The notes: generated by a model not told the origin, from the letters alone. A stretch of DNA of 64,000 nucleotides from Antribacter gilvus (GCF_003946865.1 NZ_QXTH01000006.1:186001-250000), one strand, 5' to 3'. Positions 53,277 to 62,592 are shown, numbered from the stretch's first letter. Made by a program: numbers and translations.

Positions 53277-54428
53277 ATGACCGCAGTTCGCAAGGTCGGG
53301 ATCGCCGGGGCGGGTACCGCCGGGCTCGCGACCGCCATCCTGCTCGCCGAGGCCGGCGTGGAGGTCGACGTCTACGAGGCGCGGCCGACGCTCGACGCGC
53401 TCGGGTCCGGCATCACGCTGCAGGGCAACCTGCTGCGCGCGCTCGACCGCCTCGGGATCTGGGGCGAGGTGCAGGATCGCTCCTTCTCGTTCGACCTGCT
53501 CGGCCTGCGCGCGCCCGGCCCGGAGGCCCCGGTGATCGCGACGTTCCCGGACAGCCGGACCGGTGGCCCCGACTATCCCGCCACCGCCGGCATGTACCGG
53601 CCCGACCTCGCCCGGATCATGCTCTCCCGCGCGCAGCAGCTCGGGGTGCGGGTGCACTTCTCCCGGACGGTGACGGCGCTCGAGGAGGGCACCGACTGCG
53701 TCACGGTGACCCTCGTGGACAGCCCAGACAGCACCGCCACCGCCACCCACGACGTGCTCGTCGGCGCCGACGGCGTGCGCTCCGCCGTTCGCGGCCTGAT
53801 CGGCATCGAGACGGCTCCCGAGCCGGTCGGCATGGGAATCTTCCGGGCGTTCGTGAAGCGACCGGCGTCCGTGGACCACACGGAGCTGGTCTTCGGCGGG
53901 CGGTGCTACATCGCGGGCTACTGCCCCACCGGCCCGGACACGATGTACGCCTACCTGGTGCACGACGCCGCCGACCACTTCGACGCCACGCCGGCCGAGG
54001 CCGCCGCGCTGATGGCAGGCCTCTCGCAGGGCTACGGCGGACCGTGGGACGACATCCGGACCCAGCTCGGGTCCGGCGCCGTGGAGTCCGTGAGCTACGC
54101 CTGGTTCACGAGCCACCTGGTCGCCGGGCCGTGGAACCGAGGGCGCACGGTGATCATCGGCGACGCCGCCCACTCGTGCCCGCCCACGGTGGCCCAGGGC
54201 GCTGCCCAGGCCGTCGAGGACGCACTGGTCCTCGCGGAGGTGCTGCTCGCCCACGACGCGGTCGGCGACGCCCTGTGGGACGCGTTCCACGCACGCCGGG
54301 TCCCCCGGGCGACGACGGTGGTCGAGGCCTCGACGCAGATCTGCCGGTGGCTGATGGCCGGAGACCGGGACGCTGACATCCCGGGCACCATGCGCCGGGT
54401 CGCCGCGCTGGTGGTCCAGGAGCCCTGA
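53277..54428 (+). CDS. FAD-dependent aromatic-type monooxygenase
   Basis: Single-component flavin monooxygenase of the PHBH/UbiH type, 383 aa. The dinucleotide fold is GIAGAGTAGLATAILLAEAG, the DG motif is VGADGVRSAVRGLIG and the second FAD motif is IIGDAAHSCPPTVAQGAAQAVEDA. Its aromatic substrate is unknown. The start ATG 53277 has GAAAGGGG upstream. Its stop is 3 bp from the convergent nitroreductase stop. No catabolic partners are nearby. Confidence 0.88.
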   Translation: MTAVRKVGIAGAGTAGLATAILLAEAGVEVDVYEARPTLDALGSGITLQGNLLRALDRLGIWGEVQDRSFSFDLLGLRAPGPEAPVIATFPDSRTGGPDYPATAGMYRPDLARIMLSRAQQLGVRVHFSRTVTALEEGTDCVTVTLVDSPDSTATATHDVLVGADGVRSAVRGLIGIETAPEPVGMGIFRAFVKRPASVDHTELVFGGRCYIAGYCPTGPDTMYAYLVHDAADHFDATPAEAAALMAGLSQGYGGPWDDIRTQLGSGAVESVSYAWFTSHLVAGPWNRGRTVIIGDAAHSCPPTVAQGAAQAVEDALVLAEVLLAHDAVGDALWDAFHARRVPRATTVVEASTQICRWLMAGDRDADIPGTMRRVAALVVQEP

Positions 54429-54431
54429 GGC

Positions 54432-55046
54432 TCAGCCGCGCGAGGTCCAGCCGCCGCGGTGCACCACCTCGTCGAGCGGGCGGCGGGTGCGGCGGGCGGG
54501 AGAGCCCGCCGCCCCACCGTCAGCCGGGTGCCCGACGGCGACCACCCCCGTGATCTCGAACTCGTCCGGGATGCCGAGCTCGGTGCGGACCGCCGGGACC
54601 TCGTCCGGGGACACCCCGAAGAAGCAGGCGCCGAGCCCTTCGTCCACCGCCGTCTGCAGGATCAACAACGAGGCCATCCCCACGTCGACGTGCCAGAAGG
54701 GCACCGGCCAGCGGCCCTCGTCCTGGTCGGTCCAGCCCTTGTCCCGTTCGGCGTAGCGCCGGAGGTACGCGGCCTTGGACGCGAGCGCCAGGATGAGGAC
54801 GGGCGCCGTCGTCATCCCGGCGAGCCAGGACGACATGTCCCGCCCCGACGCCGGAGACGCCGCCCGCCAGAAGCGGTCCGTGTCCTCCGGCCGGTCGAGG
54901 ACGACGAACGCCCAGCCTTGCGAGAAGCCGGCGCTCGGCGCGCGGACCGCGTTGCGGACCATCCGGTCGACCGCCTCGGCGGGCACGGGCTCGGCGGTGA
55001 AGCGGCGATGCATCCGGCGCTTGCGCACCACGTCCTGGAACTCCAT
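54432..55046 (-). CDS. Nitroreductase family protein
   Basis: A 204-aa FMN-type nitroreductase fold: the N-terminal RRMHRRFTAEPVPAEAVDRMVRNAVRAPSAGFSQGW motif and C-terminal GLGACFFGVSPDEVPAVRTELGIPDEFEITGVVAVGHP. The C-terminal half of FbiB, which reduces dehydro-F420, has this fold, so a role in F420 maturation is possible given cofC nearby, but the evidence is only proximity. ATG 55046 is chosen because a -10 CAGGAT lies seven bases upstream; ATG 55055 is an alternative. Confidence 0.85.
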   Translation of the reverse strand: MEFQDVVRKRRMHRRFTAEPVPAEAVDRMVRNAVRAPSAGFSQGWAFVVLDRPEDTDRFWRAASPASGRDMSSWLAGMTTAPVLILALASKAAYLRRYAERDKGWTDQDEGRWPVPFWHVDVGMASLLILQTAVDEGLGACFFGVSPDEVPAVRTELGIPDEFEITGVVAVGHPADGGAAGSPARRTRRPLDEVVHRGGWTSRG

Positions 55047-55115
55047 GCGCCCCATCCTGCCCCGCGCGCCGGCCCCGCCGCGCCCGGCCCGGCCGCGCCC
55101 GGCCCCACCCCCGGC

Positions 55116-56090
55116 TCACGCCGCGTCGAGCCGCGCCCGCGCCTCCTCGTCCAGCACCAGGTCCGCCGCGCCGAGGATCTCGTCGACCTGCGCCACCGTG
55201 CTCGCCCCCACCACGGGGATCACCGGGTGCTCGCCGCCGAGGAGCCAGGCCAGCGCCACCTGGTTCGGCGTCGCCCCGATCTCCGCAGCCACCTGGCGCA
55301 GCAACGTCACACGCTCCCGGGAGCTCGGGTGGTCGGAGCCGCGGGCCAGCAACCTGTCGTCGCGCGCGTAGACCCCCTGCTGCAGCGGCGAGTACGCCGC
55401 GACGGCGAGGCCCGGCCTGCCGTCCACGCCCGTGGAAGCCGCGTAGTCGAGGAGCTCGGACGTGGCCCAGTCGGTCCGCACGGGCAGGGGCCGCGGGTAG
55501 ACGTAGCTGTGGGCCTGCTGCACCACCCCGTACGGCGCCACCCCGAGCCGGGCCTGCTCCTCCCGCGCCTCCACGACCCGCCACGCGGCCACGTTGGAGA
55601 TGCCGGGGATGCCGACCACACCCTCGTCGACCAGCTTGCCGAACGCACCGACCGTCTCTTCGAGCGGCGTCTCCCGGTCGTCCACGTGCCCGTAGAGCAC
55701 GTCGATGCGGTCGATCCCCAGGTGGCGCAGGCTCTCGTGCGCCTCCCGCCCGATCACCTCGGCCGACAGCCCCTGGAAGTTGGCGGGCGAGAACGGCAAC
55801 GCCGGGTCCTTCTTCGCCGCCCCCAGCTTGGTGGCGACGCGTACGGCGTCCCGGTTGCCCCGTGACGCCAGCCAGCGGCCGACGACGTCCTCCGAGTCAC
55901 GCCCGTACCCGCCGTTCCAGACGGCGTAGTTGTTCGCCGTGTCGAGGAACGTGCCACCCGCCTCGAAGAACCGGTCCAGGATCGCGATCGACGTCTCCTC
56001 GTCGGTGGTCGTCCCCATGTTCATCGTGCCGAGGCACAGCGTCGACACCTCGAACGACGTGTGCCCGTTGTCCAGCGTGCGGAACTGCAT
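55116..56090 (-). CDS. Aldo/keto reductase
   Basis: NADPH-dependent TIM-barrel reductase, 324 aa. The catalytic Asp and Tyr lie in FLDTANNYAVWNGG, the Lys in VATKLG and the His in LYGHVDDRETPLEE; the C-terminal NADP-binding region includes IPVVGASTVAQVDEI. The start ATG 56090 has GGAGAT upstream. It is divergent from a MocR-type PLP regulator, a frequent pairing of such regulators with their target, so the substrate may be a vitamin B6 aldehyde or amine-derived aldehyde; inference. Confidence 0.9.
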   Translation of the reverse strand: MQFRTLDNGHTSFEVSTLCLGTMNMGTTTDEETSIAILDRFFEAGGTFLDTANNYAVWNGGYGRDSEDVVGRWLASRGNRDAVRVATKLGAAKKDPALPFSPANFQGLSAEVIGREAHESLRHLGIDRIDVLYGHVDDRETPLEETVGAFGKLVDEGVVGIPGISNVAAWRVVEAREEQARLGVAPYGVVQQAHSYVYPRPLPVRTDWATSELLDYAASTGVDGRPGLAVAAYSPLQQGVYARDDRLLARGSDHPSSRERVTLLRQVAAEIGATPNQVALAWLLGGEHPVIPVVGASTVAQVDEILGAADLVLDEEARARLDAA

Positions 56091-56146
56091 CGGTGATCTC
56101 CTTCGCACGTCGTGCGGGCCTGCCCCGCGCGACTCCTCCACGCTAG

Positions 56147-56173
56147 GGACGGATCGGTCCGGTAGTACGGTCC
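56147..56173. promoter_or_regulatory. Candidate MocR operator between the AKR and regulator genes
   Basis: GGACGGATCGGTCC (56147-56160) is a near-palindrome (12 of 14 positions), and GGTCC recurs 13 bp on (56156 and 56169). TACGGT (56166-56171) is a plausible -10 for the regulator, ending eight bases before its ATG. MocR regulators bind direct or inverted repeats overlapping their own promoters. Confidence 0.45.
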
Positions 56174-56179
56174 AATGCC

Positions 56180-57694
56180 ATGAGCAGGAACCAGACCAAT
56201 CCCGCCGAGGACGACGTGCTGCTCGCCCTCGCCGCGGGCCCGGGCACCCTCCGGAACAGGCTCGAGCGCGGCATCATCGACGCCGTCGCCTCCGGGCGTC
56301 TCGCGCCCGGGACCGCCCTCCCGCCGAGCCGAGCCCTCGCCGACGCCCTCGGCATCTCCCGGTGGGTCGTCACCGAGGCCTACGGCCACCTCGTCGGCAA
56401 GGGCTTCCTCGAGGCCCGTGTCGGCTCCGCGACCCGGGTCGCCGCGAGCGCCGTCACAGGCCCGACGCCGGTAGCGGCAGCCCCGCCGCCCGGGGCGAGC
56501 GCATCGAGGCGGAAGGCGACCGCGAGAGCCGAGCGACCGGCGTCGGGCACCCCGCTCGAAGGCGCCCCGGCGCGCGCGCCGTACGACCTCGCCCCCGGCG
56601 TGCCCGACCTGCGCCACGTGCCCCGCGAGGCGTGGCTCCGGGCGGCGCGGGAGGCGCTCGCGGAGGCGAGCAACGACGACCTCGCCGCCCAGCCGTGGAG
56701 CGGCCACCCGCGGGCGCGGGCCGCGGTGGCGGGGCACCTGCGCCGGGCACGGATGGCCGGCGGGCCGGAGGACGCCGTCGTCCTCACGCGCGGCGCCGCC
56801 GACGGGATGGGCCGGGTCGCCGCGGCGCTCGCCCGCGCCGGCCATACGCACCTCCTCGTCGAGGACCCGAGCTGGGCCCCGCTGCGCGACGTCGCCGCCG
56901 CGCACGGCCTCACTCCCGTCCCCGTCCCCGTGGACGACGACGGGCTCGACGTCGGCGCACTCGTCGACGCCGCGGCCCGCACCGGGGCGCGCGCCGCCCT
57001 CGTCACGCCCGCGCACCAGTTCCCGACCGGGGCCGCCCTGTCCGACGAGCGTCGCGCCGCCCTCCTCGCCTGGGCCCGCGACGTGGACGGGCTCGTGGTC
57101 GAGGACGACTACGACGCCGAGTTCCGCTACGACCGCCGACCCGTCGCTGCCCTGCAGGGCCTGGACCCCGACCGAGTTCTTCTCCTGGGGTCGGTCAGCA
57201 AGACGCTCTCTCCCGCGTTCCGCCTCGGCTGGGCTGTGGTCCCGGCCCGGTGGCGGGCGGCGGTCGCCGCAGCGAGCGGCCCGACGCCGGCCCCCTCCAC
57301 CCTGGACCAGCTCGCCTTCGCGCGGCTGGTGTCGGGCGGCGCGTACGGGCGGCACCTGCGCGCTGCCCGGACGCGGTACGGGCGGCGGCGGAGCGCGCTG
57401 GTCGCGGCGCTGGCGCAGGAGCTGCCCGGCGCCCGGGTCGGCGGGATCTCCGCCGGGCTGCACGCGGTGGTGGACCTGGGCGCCGGACCGGGCGCCGGAC
57501 CGGGCAGCGCCGACGCGGCCGACGTGGTGCGTGAGGCGGCCGCCCGTGGCGTGGCGGTGGCCGACCTGCGCCGCTACCAGGCAGCCCCCGCCACGCGTTC
57601 GACGGTGCTGGTGCTCGGCTACGGCAACCTCGCGGACGCCCGCCTGGAGGAGGCGGTGCGCCGCCTGGGAGAGGCGGTCCGCGCGGCGCGCTGA
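56180..57694 (+). CDS. MocR/PdxR-type transcriptional regulator (GntR-aminotransferase fusion)
   Basis: A 504-aa PLP-dependent regulator. The N-terminal GntR winged helix (LPPSRALADALGISRWVVTEAYGHLVGKGFLEARVGSATRVA) is joined by an Ala/Pro linker to a class I aminotransferase-like domain. There the PLP lysine is in GSVSKTLSPAFRLGW and the pyridine-contact Asp in EDDYDAEFRYDRRP. Members sense PLP or PLP-amino-acid adducts. Divergent from the aldo/keto reductase gene. Confidence 0.9.
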   Translation: MSRNQTNPAEDDVLLALAAGPGTLRNRLERGIIDAVASGRLAPGTALPPSRALADALGISRWVVTEAYGHLVGKGFLEARVGSATRVAASAVTGPTPVAAAPPPGASASRRKATARAERPASGTPLEGAPARAPYDLAPGVPDLRHVPREAWLRAAREALAEASNDDLAAQPWSGHPRARAAVAGHLRRARMAGGPEDAVVLTRGAADGMGRVAAALARAGHTHLLVEDPSWAPLRDVAAAHGLTPVPVPVDDDGLDVGALVDAAARTGARAALVTPAHQFPTGAALSDERRAALLAWARDVDGLVVEDDYDAEFRYDRRPVAALQGLDPDRVLLLGSVSKTLSPAFRLGWAVVPARWRAAVAAASGPTPAPSTLDQLAFARLVSGGAYGRHLRAARTRYGRRRSALVAALAQELPGARVGGISAGLHAVVDLGAGPGAGPGSADAADVVREAAARGVAVADLRRYQAAPATRSTVLVLGYGNLADARLEEAVRRLGEAVRAAR

Positions 57695-57735
57695 CCGGGG
57701 CAGCCAGGCGAGTCGGGAGCGGGCACCCTGGAGGC

Positions 57736-58062
57736 ATGACTCTTCAGACGATCGACCAGGCGGCGCTCGGCGGCGACTTCGAGGGATATCAGTTCGGCTC
57801 GGACGTGTCCCTCATCCTCGAACGGGTGGAGCGGGCGGGTGTCGGCCCACGACTGCACCGGCACCCCTACTCGGAGACGTTCGTGATCCGGTCGGGTTCG
57901 GCCCTGTTCACTGTGGGCGACAAGAAGATCGAGGCTGTCGGAGGCCAGATCCTCGTCGTGCCGGCGCTGGTTCCCCACATGTTCCGCACCCTGACGGACG
58001 ACGTCTACGAGGCGATCCACATCCACGCGAACGACCGTTTCGTCACGGAGTGGCTGGAGTAG
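57736..58062 (+). CDS. Small cupin-domain protein
   Basis: A 108-aa single-domain cupin. Motif 1 is RLHRHPYSETFVIRSG (two His and a Glu as metal ligands) and motif 2 is VPALVPHMFRTL (third His). It may be an enzyme or a sensor; the metal and ligand are unknown. The start ATG 57736 has GGAGG immediately adjacent, too close to work well, so a leaderless start (-10-like CACCCT six bases upstream) is possible. Confidence 0.82.
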   Translation: MTLQTIDQAALGGDFEGYQFGSDVSLILERVERAGVGPRLHRHPYSETFVIRSGSALFTVGDKKIEAVGGQILVVPALVPHMFRTLTDDVYEAIHIHANDRFVTEWLE

Positions 58063-58074
58063 CCCGCGAGGGGC

Positions 58075-59403
58075 TCAGCAGGTCGCCACCAGCATCGGTA
58101 CCAGAACGGTGTTCAGGTCGTAGAGCGGCTCGTCGGACCAGAACGGGAAGGCGACGTCCCGCCCGGTGACGCCGAGCGTGATCGTGCGCGCACCGTCCGC
58201 CGACGTCAGGGCGACGGCCAAGGTGCCGTACGTGGCGCCGTCGTGCCCGTAGAGGAACTCGCCCGGGACGCACGGGTCCGGGACCCGGTAGACACCCAGC
58301 CCGTAGTCCGGGTTCGGGTAGTCGTCGACGGTCCGCGGGGCCAGCATGCCGGCCGTGGTCTCCTCGGAGACGAGGCTGCCCGTCACGAGCGCCGTGGTGA
58401 AGTCCGCGAGGTCCCCCGTGGTGCTCGTGACCGCACCGGCGGAGCGGAAGAGGCTCGGGTGGAAGTGCTCCAGCGAGTACCAGCCGGCCCCCTCGGAACC
58501 CGTGAACGCGTACTCCTCGAGGAACGGGCCACGGGTACCAGGCCGCTCGGCGAGGTCGCTGTGCCGCATCCGCGCGGGTGCGAAGACCCGGTCCTCGAGC
58601 AGGTCGTCGACGTCCTCGCCGGTGACCCGCTCCAGCATGAGACCCAGCACCACGTAGCCGGCGTTGGAGTAGGAGTACCCGGTCCCGGGCTCGAGCACCC
58701 ACGGTGCCGTACGGAGCACCACGACGTGGTCCGCCTCCGTGAACTCCTGCCCCACGACCTCGAAGTACTCGTCCACCGAGTTCGGGTCGGTCATCCGCAG
58801 GGCGACCAGCCAGTCCGTCCCAGTCGGGGCCCCCGACCGGTGGCTCAGCAGCTGCTCGATCGTCACCCCAGGCGGCAGGACGCCGGGCAGCACGTCCGCC
58901 ACCGCGGTGTCGAGGGACCATGTCCCCTTCTCGACCTCCTGCATCACCAGGGTCGCGATCATGGGCTTGGTGATGCTGCCCACGCGGAAGCGGTCCTGCG
59001 TGCGGGCGGGCGACCGGCCGTCACGCTCGCGGGTCCCGGCCGCGCCGGCCCAGCTACCTGCGGGCGTCTCGACGCGCGCGGTGACCGCCACGGCGCCGTC
59101 GGCCACAAGGGCGTCCAGGGCCTGGTCAAGCCCGCGGTAGACCGAGCCGTCCGGGCCGGGCTCGCCGCCCTGCGCGCGGAGCCGCGGGCCGGCTTGCTGC
59201 GCCGCGGCCTGCGCCGAGGCCTGCTGGGCGGCGTCGGCCACGAGCGCCGCGATGCTGCTCGCGTCGTCGGCCGGCGGGGTCACGGGCGGCGGGGCGGTCT
59301 GCGCGTGTGCGGCGCCGGCGACCGCGAGCGGCAGGGCCATGGCCACGACCGCTGCCGCTGCCGCTGCCACGGCGATCCTCGTACGACGGGCCGTGCGATC
59401 CAT
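58075..59403 (-). CDS. Secreted serine hydrolase, beta-lactamase/DD-peptidase (S12) family
   Basis: A 442-aa exported protein with an N-terminal signal peptide (1-35, ending AHA). A Gln/Ala-rich stretch precedes the class C-like domain. Active-site motifs are SITK (about residues 143-146) and YSN in GYSYSNAGY, with HDGATYG as the third box. It resembles the D-Ala-D-Ala carboxypeptidase/esterase group (LpqK/EstB-like) more than true beta-lactamases; antibiotic hydrolysis is unlikely but not excluded. The start ATG 59403 has AAGGAGGA upstream. Confidence 0.88.
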   Translation of the reverse strand: MDRTARRTRIAVAAAAAAVVAMALPLAVAGAAHAQTAPPPVTPPADDASSIAALVADAAQQASAQAAAQQAGPRLRAQGGEPGPDGSVYRGLDQALDALVADGAVAVTARVETPAGSWAGAAGTRERDGRSPARTQDRFRVGSITKPMIATLVMQEVEKGTWSLDTAVADVLPGVLPPGVTIEQLLSHRSGAPTGTDWLVALRMTDPNSVDEYFEVVGQEFTEADHVVVLRTAPWVLEPGTGYSYSNAGYVVLGLMLERVTGEDVDDLLEDRVFAPARMRHSDLAERPGTRGPFLEEYAFTGSEGAGWYSLEHFHPSLFRSAGAVTSTTGDLADFTTALVTGSLVSEETTAGMLAPRTVDDYPNPDYGLGVYRVPDPCVPGEFLYGHDGATYGTLAVALTSADGARTITLGVTGRDVAFPFWSDEPLYDLNTVLVPMLVATC

Positions 59404-59517
59404 GGGGATCCTCCTTCGTCTCGACGTGGCTCCATCCTGACGGCCACGAGGACCGCCCGGATCAGCCGGAAGGAGGAGTTCCTGCTGGTCAGGTCGTCCT
59501 GGAGTGGGAGACGCCCG

Positions 59518-62500
59518 CTACAGCCGCTCCGCCAGCAGCTCGACCAGGGCCTTGCCCTGCACCCCGGCGAGCTGGTCGGCCTGGGTGCGGCAGGAGAAGC
59601 CGTCGGCGAGGAAGACGTCGCCCGGCGCCGCCTCACGCAGGGCGGGGAGCAGCGCCGCCTCCGCGACGGCGACCGACACCTCGTAGTGGCCCTTCTGCAT
59701 GCCGAAGTTCCCGGCGAGCCCGCAGCAGCCGGAGAGGACCTTGATCGTGGCCCCTGCCGACTCCAGCAGCGCCCGGTCCGCCCCGTAGCCCATGACGGAG
59801 TACTGGTGGCAGTGGGGCTGGACCACGGCGGTGACGTCAGAGAGGTCCGGCATGGTCCAGCCGGACTCCGCCGAGGGCGCCGTCTCGGGCCGGGTCAGGA
59901 GCTCGGCGAGCGTGACCGCCGCGTCGCGCACGGCCAGCGCGCGCGGGTCCTCGGGGAACAGGTCCACCAGGTCGGACCGCAGCACCGCGGTGCAGGACGG
60001 CTCCAGCCCCAGGATCGGGATGCCGTTCACGGCATACGGGCCCAGCACGGACAGGAGCCCTTCGAGCCGACGGCGGGCCCCGTCGAGCTGGCCCGTGGAG
60101 ATCCACGTGAGGCCGCAGCAGGCGCTCTCGTCGGGCACGATCACGTCGTACCCGGCGGCGGTCAGGACGTTCACCGCGGCCTGCGGCACGGACGGCGCGA
60201 GGGAGTCGCTGAACGAGTCCGTCCACAGCACCACCTTGGGGCGGCGAGCCAGCTCGGCATCGTTGTGCGCGGCGCGGCCGGGCGTGCCGAGGATGCGGAG
60301 CCCGGGCACGCCGTGGGTGGCCCCGCCACGCTTCCACCAGGTCCGGAACGGCACGTCGGCGAACTTGGGCACGGACCGGCGCGTGTCCATGCCGCCCGCC
60401 CACAGCACCGCCTTGGCGATCACGGGAACACCGAGAACCTTGTTGAGGAACCGCGGCATCCCGCCCGCGAGTCGGGCCCACCGCGGCAACCAGCCCAGCG
60501 CGTAGTGGTCCACGGGCCGCAGGCGACCCTTGTAGGTGCGGTGCAGCACCTCGGACTTGTACTGCGCCATGTCCACGCCGGCCGGGCAGTCGGACGAGCA
60601 CGCCTTGCACGACAGGCACAGGTCGAGCGACTCGCGCAGCTCCGGCGCGCTCAGGCCGCCCACGAGGGTACCGTTCAGCGCCTCCTGGAGCACGCGCGCC
60701 CGGCCCCGGGTGACGTCCTTCTCGTCCCGGGTCGCGGCGTACGAGGGACACATGAACTGCCCCGGCTCCACGGACCGGCACTTGCCGACGCCCACGCAGC
60801 GGTGCGCTGCGGTGGTGAGGTCGTGGTGGTCGTGCCGGAACGAGAAGCCCGCGTACCCGGCGCGCTTCGCGACCCCGTGCAGCTTCCCCTCCCGGGCGCC
60901 GCCGGGGACGGGACCCGTCGACACGATCGGCAGCCGCGACCGCACGGTGTGGGCGGCGGGCCGTCGCAGGTCCTCGTCCACGGCCCGCGGGTGCACGACG
61001 ACGCCGGGGTTCAGCAGGTCCTCCGGGTCGAACAGCGCCTTGAACTGCTCCAGGAGTCGGATCGCGGCCGGCGAGTAGATGAGCGGCAGGAGCTCGGACC
61101 GGGCTCGCCCGTCACCGTGCTCGCCCGACAGCGACCCGCCGTACTTGGCGACCAGCTCGGCCGCCTCGGTCATGAACGTGCGCAGCACGGAGCCCGACGT
61201 CTCCAGCGGGATGTCGATCCGGAGGTGCACGCACCCGTCGCCGAAGTGCCCGTACGGCAGGCCGTCCACGCCGTAGCGCGCCATGAGGGTGTCGAGGTCG
61301 CGCAGGTAGTCGCCCAGCCTCTCGGGCGGCACGGCGGAGTCCTCCCAGCCCGGCCACGCCTGCTCGCCGGAGGGTGTACGGCCGGCGAGCCCGGCGCCGT
61401 CGGCCCGGATCTTCCACATCTTGGTGGCGTTCGGACCAGCGGGGAGCACGTCCGACGCGGAGGTCGACGCCGCCGCGACGATGGCGCCGGCCCGGGCGAG
61501 GGCCTCGGCCTGCGTCTCGCCGCCCACCTCGATCATGAGCCAGCCGCCGCCCTGGGGCAGCGGGGGCACCGAGCCGGCGCCGTGGGCGCGGCGCACCACG
61601 TCGACCAGACGCGCGTCCAGGCCCTCGATGGCGAGGGGCTGGTGCTCGAGGAGCGCCGGGACGTCGTCGGCCGCCGTGGCCATGTCGGGGTAACCGAGGA
61701 CCACGAGCGTGGGCGCGCCCGGGGTCGGGACGAGCCGGAGCGTGGCCTCCAGCACCGTGACGACGGTGCCCTCGGTGCCCACGAGCGCCTTGGCGAGGTC
61801 GGACCCGTTCTCCGGCAGCAGGTGCTCCAGCGAGTAGCCCGACACCTGCCGGCCGAACCGCCCGAACTCCGTCCGGATCAGCGCGAGGTTGTCGCGCACG
61901 AGCTCGGCGAGGCCGGGGACCGCGGCGAACGTCGGGTCGCCCGCGCCGGCGGTGAAGCGCCGTCCTCGCCCGTCCACCACGTCGAGCGACACCACGTTGT
62001 CGGCGGTGCGCCCGTAGGCCACGGCGTGCGGGCCGCACGCGTTGTTGCCGATCATGCCGCCGAGGGTGGCGCGGTTCTGCGTCGACGGGTCGGGGCCGAA
62101 GCGCAGCCCGTGCGGCGCCGCCTCCTTCTGCAGGGTCGACATGACCGTGCCGGGCTGGACGCGAGCCGTCCGCGCCTCCGGGTCGACCGCGAGGACGGAA
62201 CCGAGACTGCGGGAGAAGTCGAGCACCACCCCCGGGCCGACGGCGTTCCCGGCCACCGACGTGCCGGCTCCCCGGGCGGTCACCGGCACCTTGAGCTCGC
62301 GCAGGACCTCGAGCGCCGCGACGACGTGGTCCACCGACTCGGGGAACACGACCGCCTCGGGGACCACCCGGTAGTTCGACGCGTCGGTCGAGTACTCGGC
62401 CCGCCGGCGGGTCGACGTGTCCACGCCGCAGCCCACCACGGTCCGGAGCGCCTGGGCGACCGCCTCCCGCGCGGCGTCGGCCGCGCGGCGCGCCTCGGCC

Positions 62501-62592
62501 TCAGCGGCCTCGCGCGCCGGTTCCATGGTCCCGACGGCGGTCCCCTCGGCCTCGGCGGGGCGCTTCATGGCGTCGTAGGTCTGGGAAGGCAC
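59518..62592 (-). CDS. FAD-linked oxidase/Fe-S oxidoreductase fusion (GlcD-GlcF/D-lactate dehydrogenase type)
   Basis: A 1024-aa enzyme that joins a FAD_binding_4 dehydrogenase to a glycolate-oxidase-type iron-sulfur half. FAD domain about 45-215 (VPVTARGAGTSVAGNAVG; NRATLGGMIGNNACGPHAVAYG), substrate domain about 230-540, ferredoxin-like 4Fe-4S region with CVGVGKC (near 597) and CLSCKACSSDCP (near 657), and two CCG motifs (near 824 and 952). It probably oxidises D-lactate or another 2-hydroxy acid and passes electrons to quinone at the membrane. GTG 62592 is chosen because -10 GAGAAT lies six bases upstream; starts further up lack support. Confidence 0.9.
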   Translation of the reverse strand: MPSQTYDAMKRPAEAEGTAVGTMEPAREAAEAEARRAADAAREAVAQALRTVVGCGVDTSTRRRAEYSTDASNYRVVPEAVVFPESVDHVVAALEVLRELKVPVTARGAGTSVAGNAVGPGVVLDFSRSLGSVLAVDPEARTARVQPGTVMSTLQKEAAPHGLRFGPDPSTQNRATLGGMIGNNACGPHAVAYGRTADNVVSLDVVDGRGRRFTAGAGDPTFAAVPGLAELVRDNLALIRTEFGRFGRQVSGYSLEHLLPENGSDLAKALVGTEGTVVTVLEATLRLVPTPGAPTLVVLGYPDMATAADDVPALLEHQPLAIEGLDARLVDVVRRAHGAGSVPPLPQGGGWLMIEVGGETQAEALARAGAIVAAASTSASDVLPAGPNATKMWKIRADGAGLAGRTPSGEQAWPGWEDSAVPPERLGDYLRDLDTLMARYGVDGLPYGHFGDGCVHLRIDIPLETSGSVLRTFMTEAAELVAKYGGSLSGEHGDGRARSELLPLIYSPAAIRLLEQFKALFDPEDLLNPGVVVHPRAVDEDLRRPAAHTVRSRLPIVSTGPVPGGAREGKLHGVAKRAGYAGFSFRHDHHDLTTAAHRCVGVGKCRSVEPGQFMCPSYAATRDEKDVTRGRARVLQEALNGTLVGGLSAPELRESLDLCLSCKACSSDCPAGVDMAQYKSEVLHRTYKGRLRPVDHYALGWLPRWARLAGGMPRFLNKVLGVPVIAKAVLWAGGMDTRRSVPKFADVPFRTWWKRGGATHGVPGLRILGTPGRAAHNDAELARRPKVVLWTDSFSDSLAPSVPQAAVNVLTAAGYDVIVPDESACCGLTWISTGQLDGARRRLEGLLSVLGPYAVNGIPILGLEPSCTAVLRSDLVDLFPEDPRALAVRDAAVTLAELLTRPETAPSAESGWTMPDLSDVTAVVQPHCHQYSVMGYGADRALLESAGATIKVLSGCCGLAGNFGMQKGHYEVSVAVAEAALLPALREAAPGDVFLADGFSCRTQADQLAGVQGKALVELLAERL

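Noticed and set aside
54432-55046. Full FbiB (F420 gamma-glutamyl ligase plus reductase)
   Set aside because: Only the nitroreductase fold is present; there is no CofE-like ligase domain upstream or downstream.
58075-59403. Antibiotic-resistance beta-lactamase
   Set aside because: It has S12-family motifs but lacks the usual KTG third box; it fits better with exported DD-peptidase/esterase relatives.
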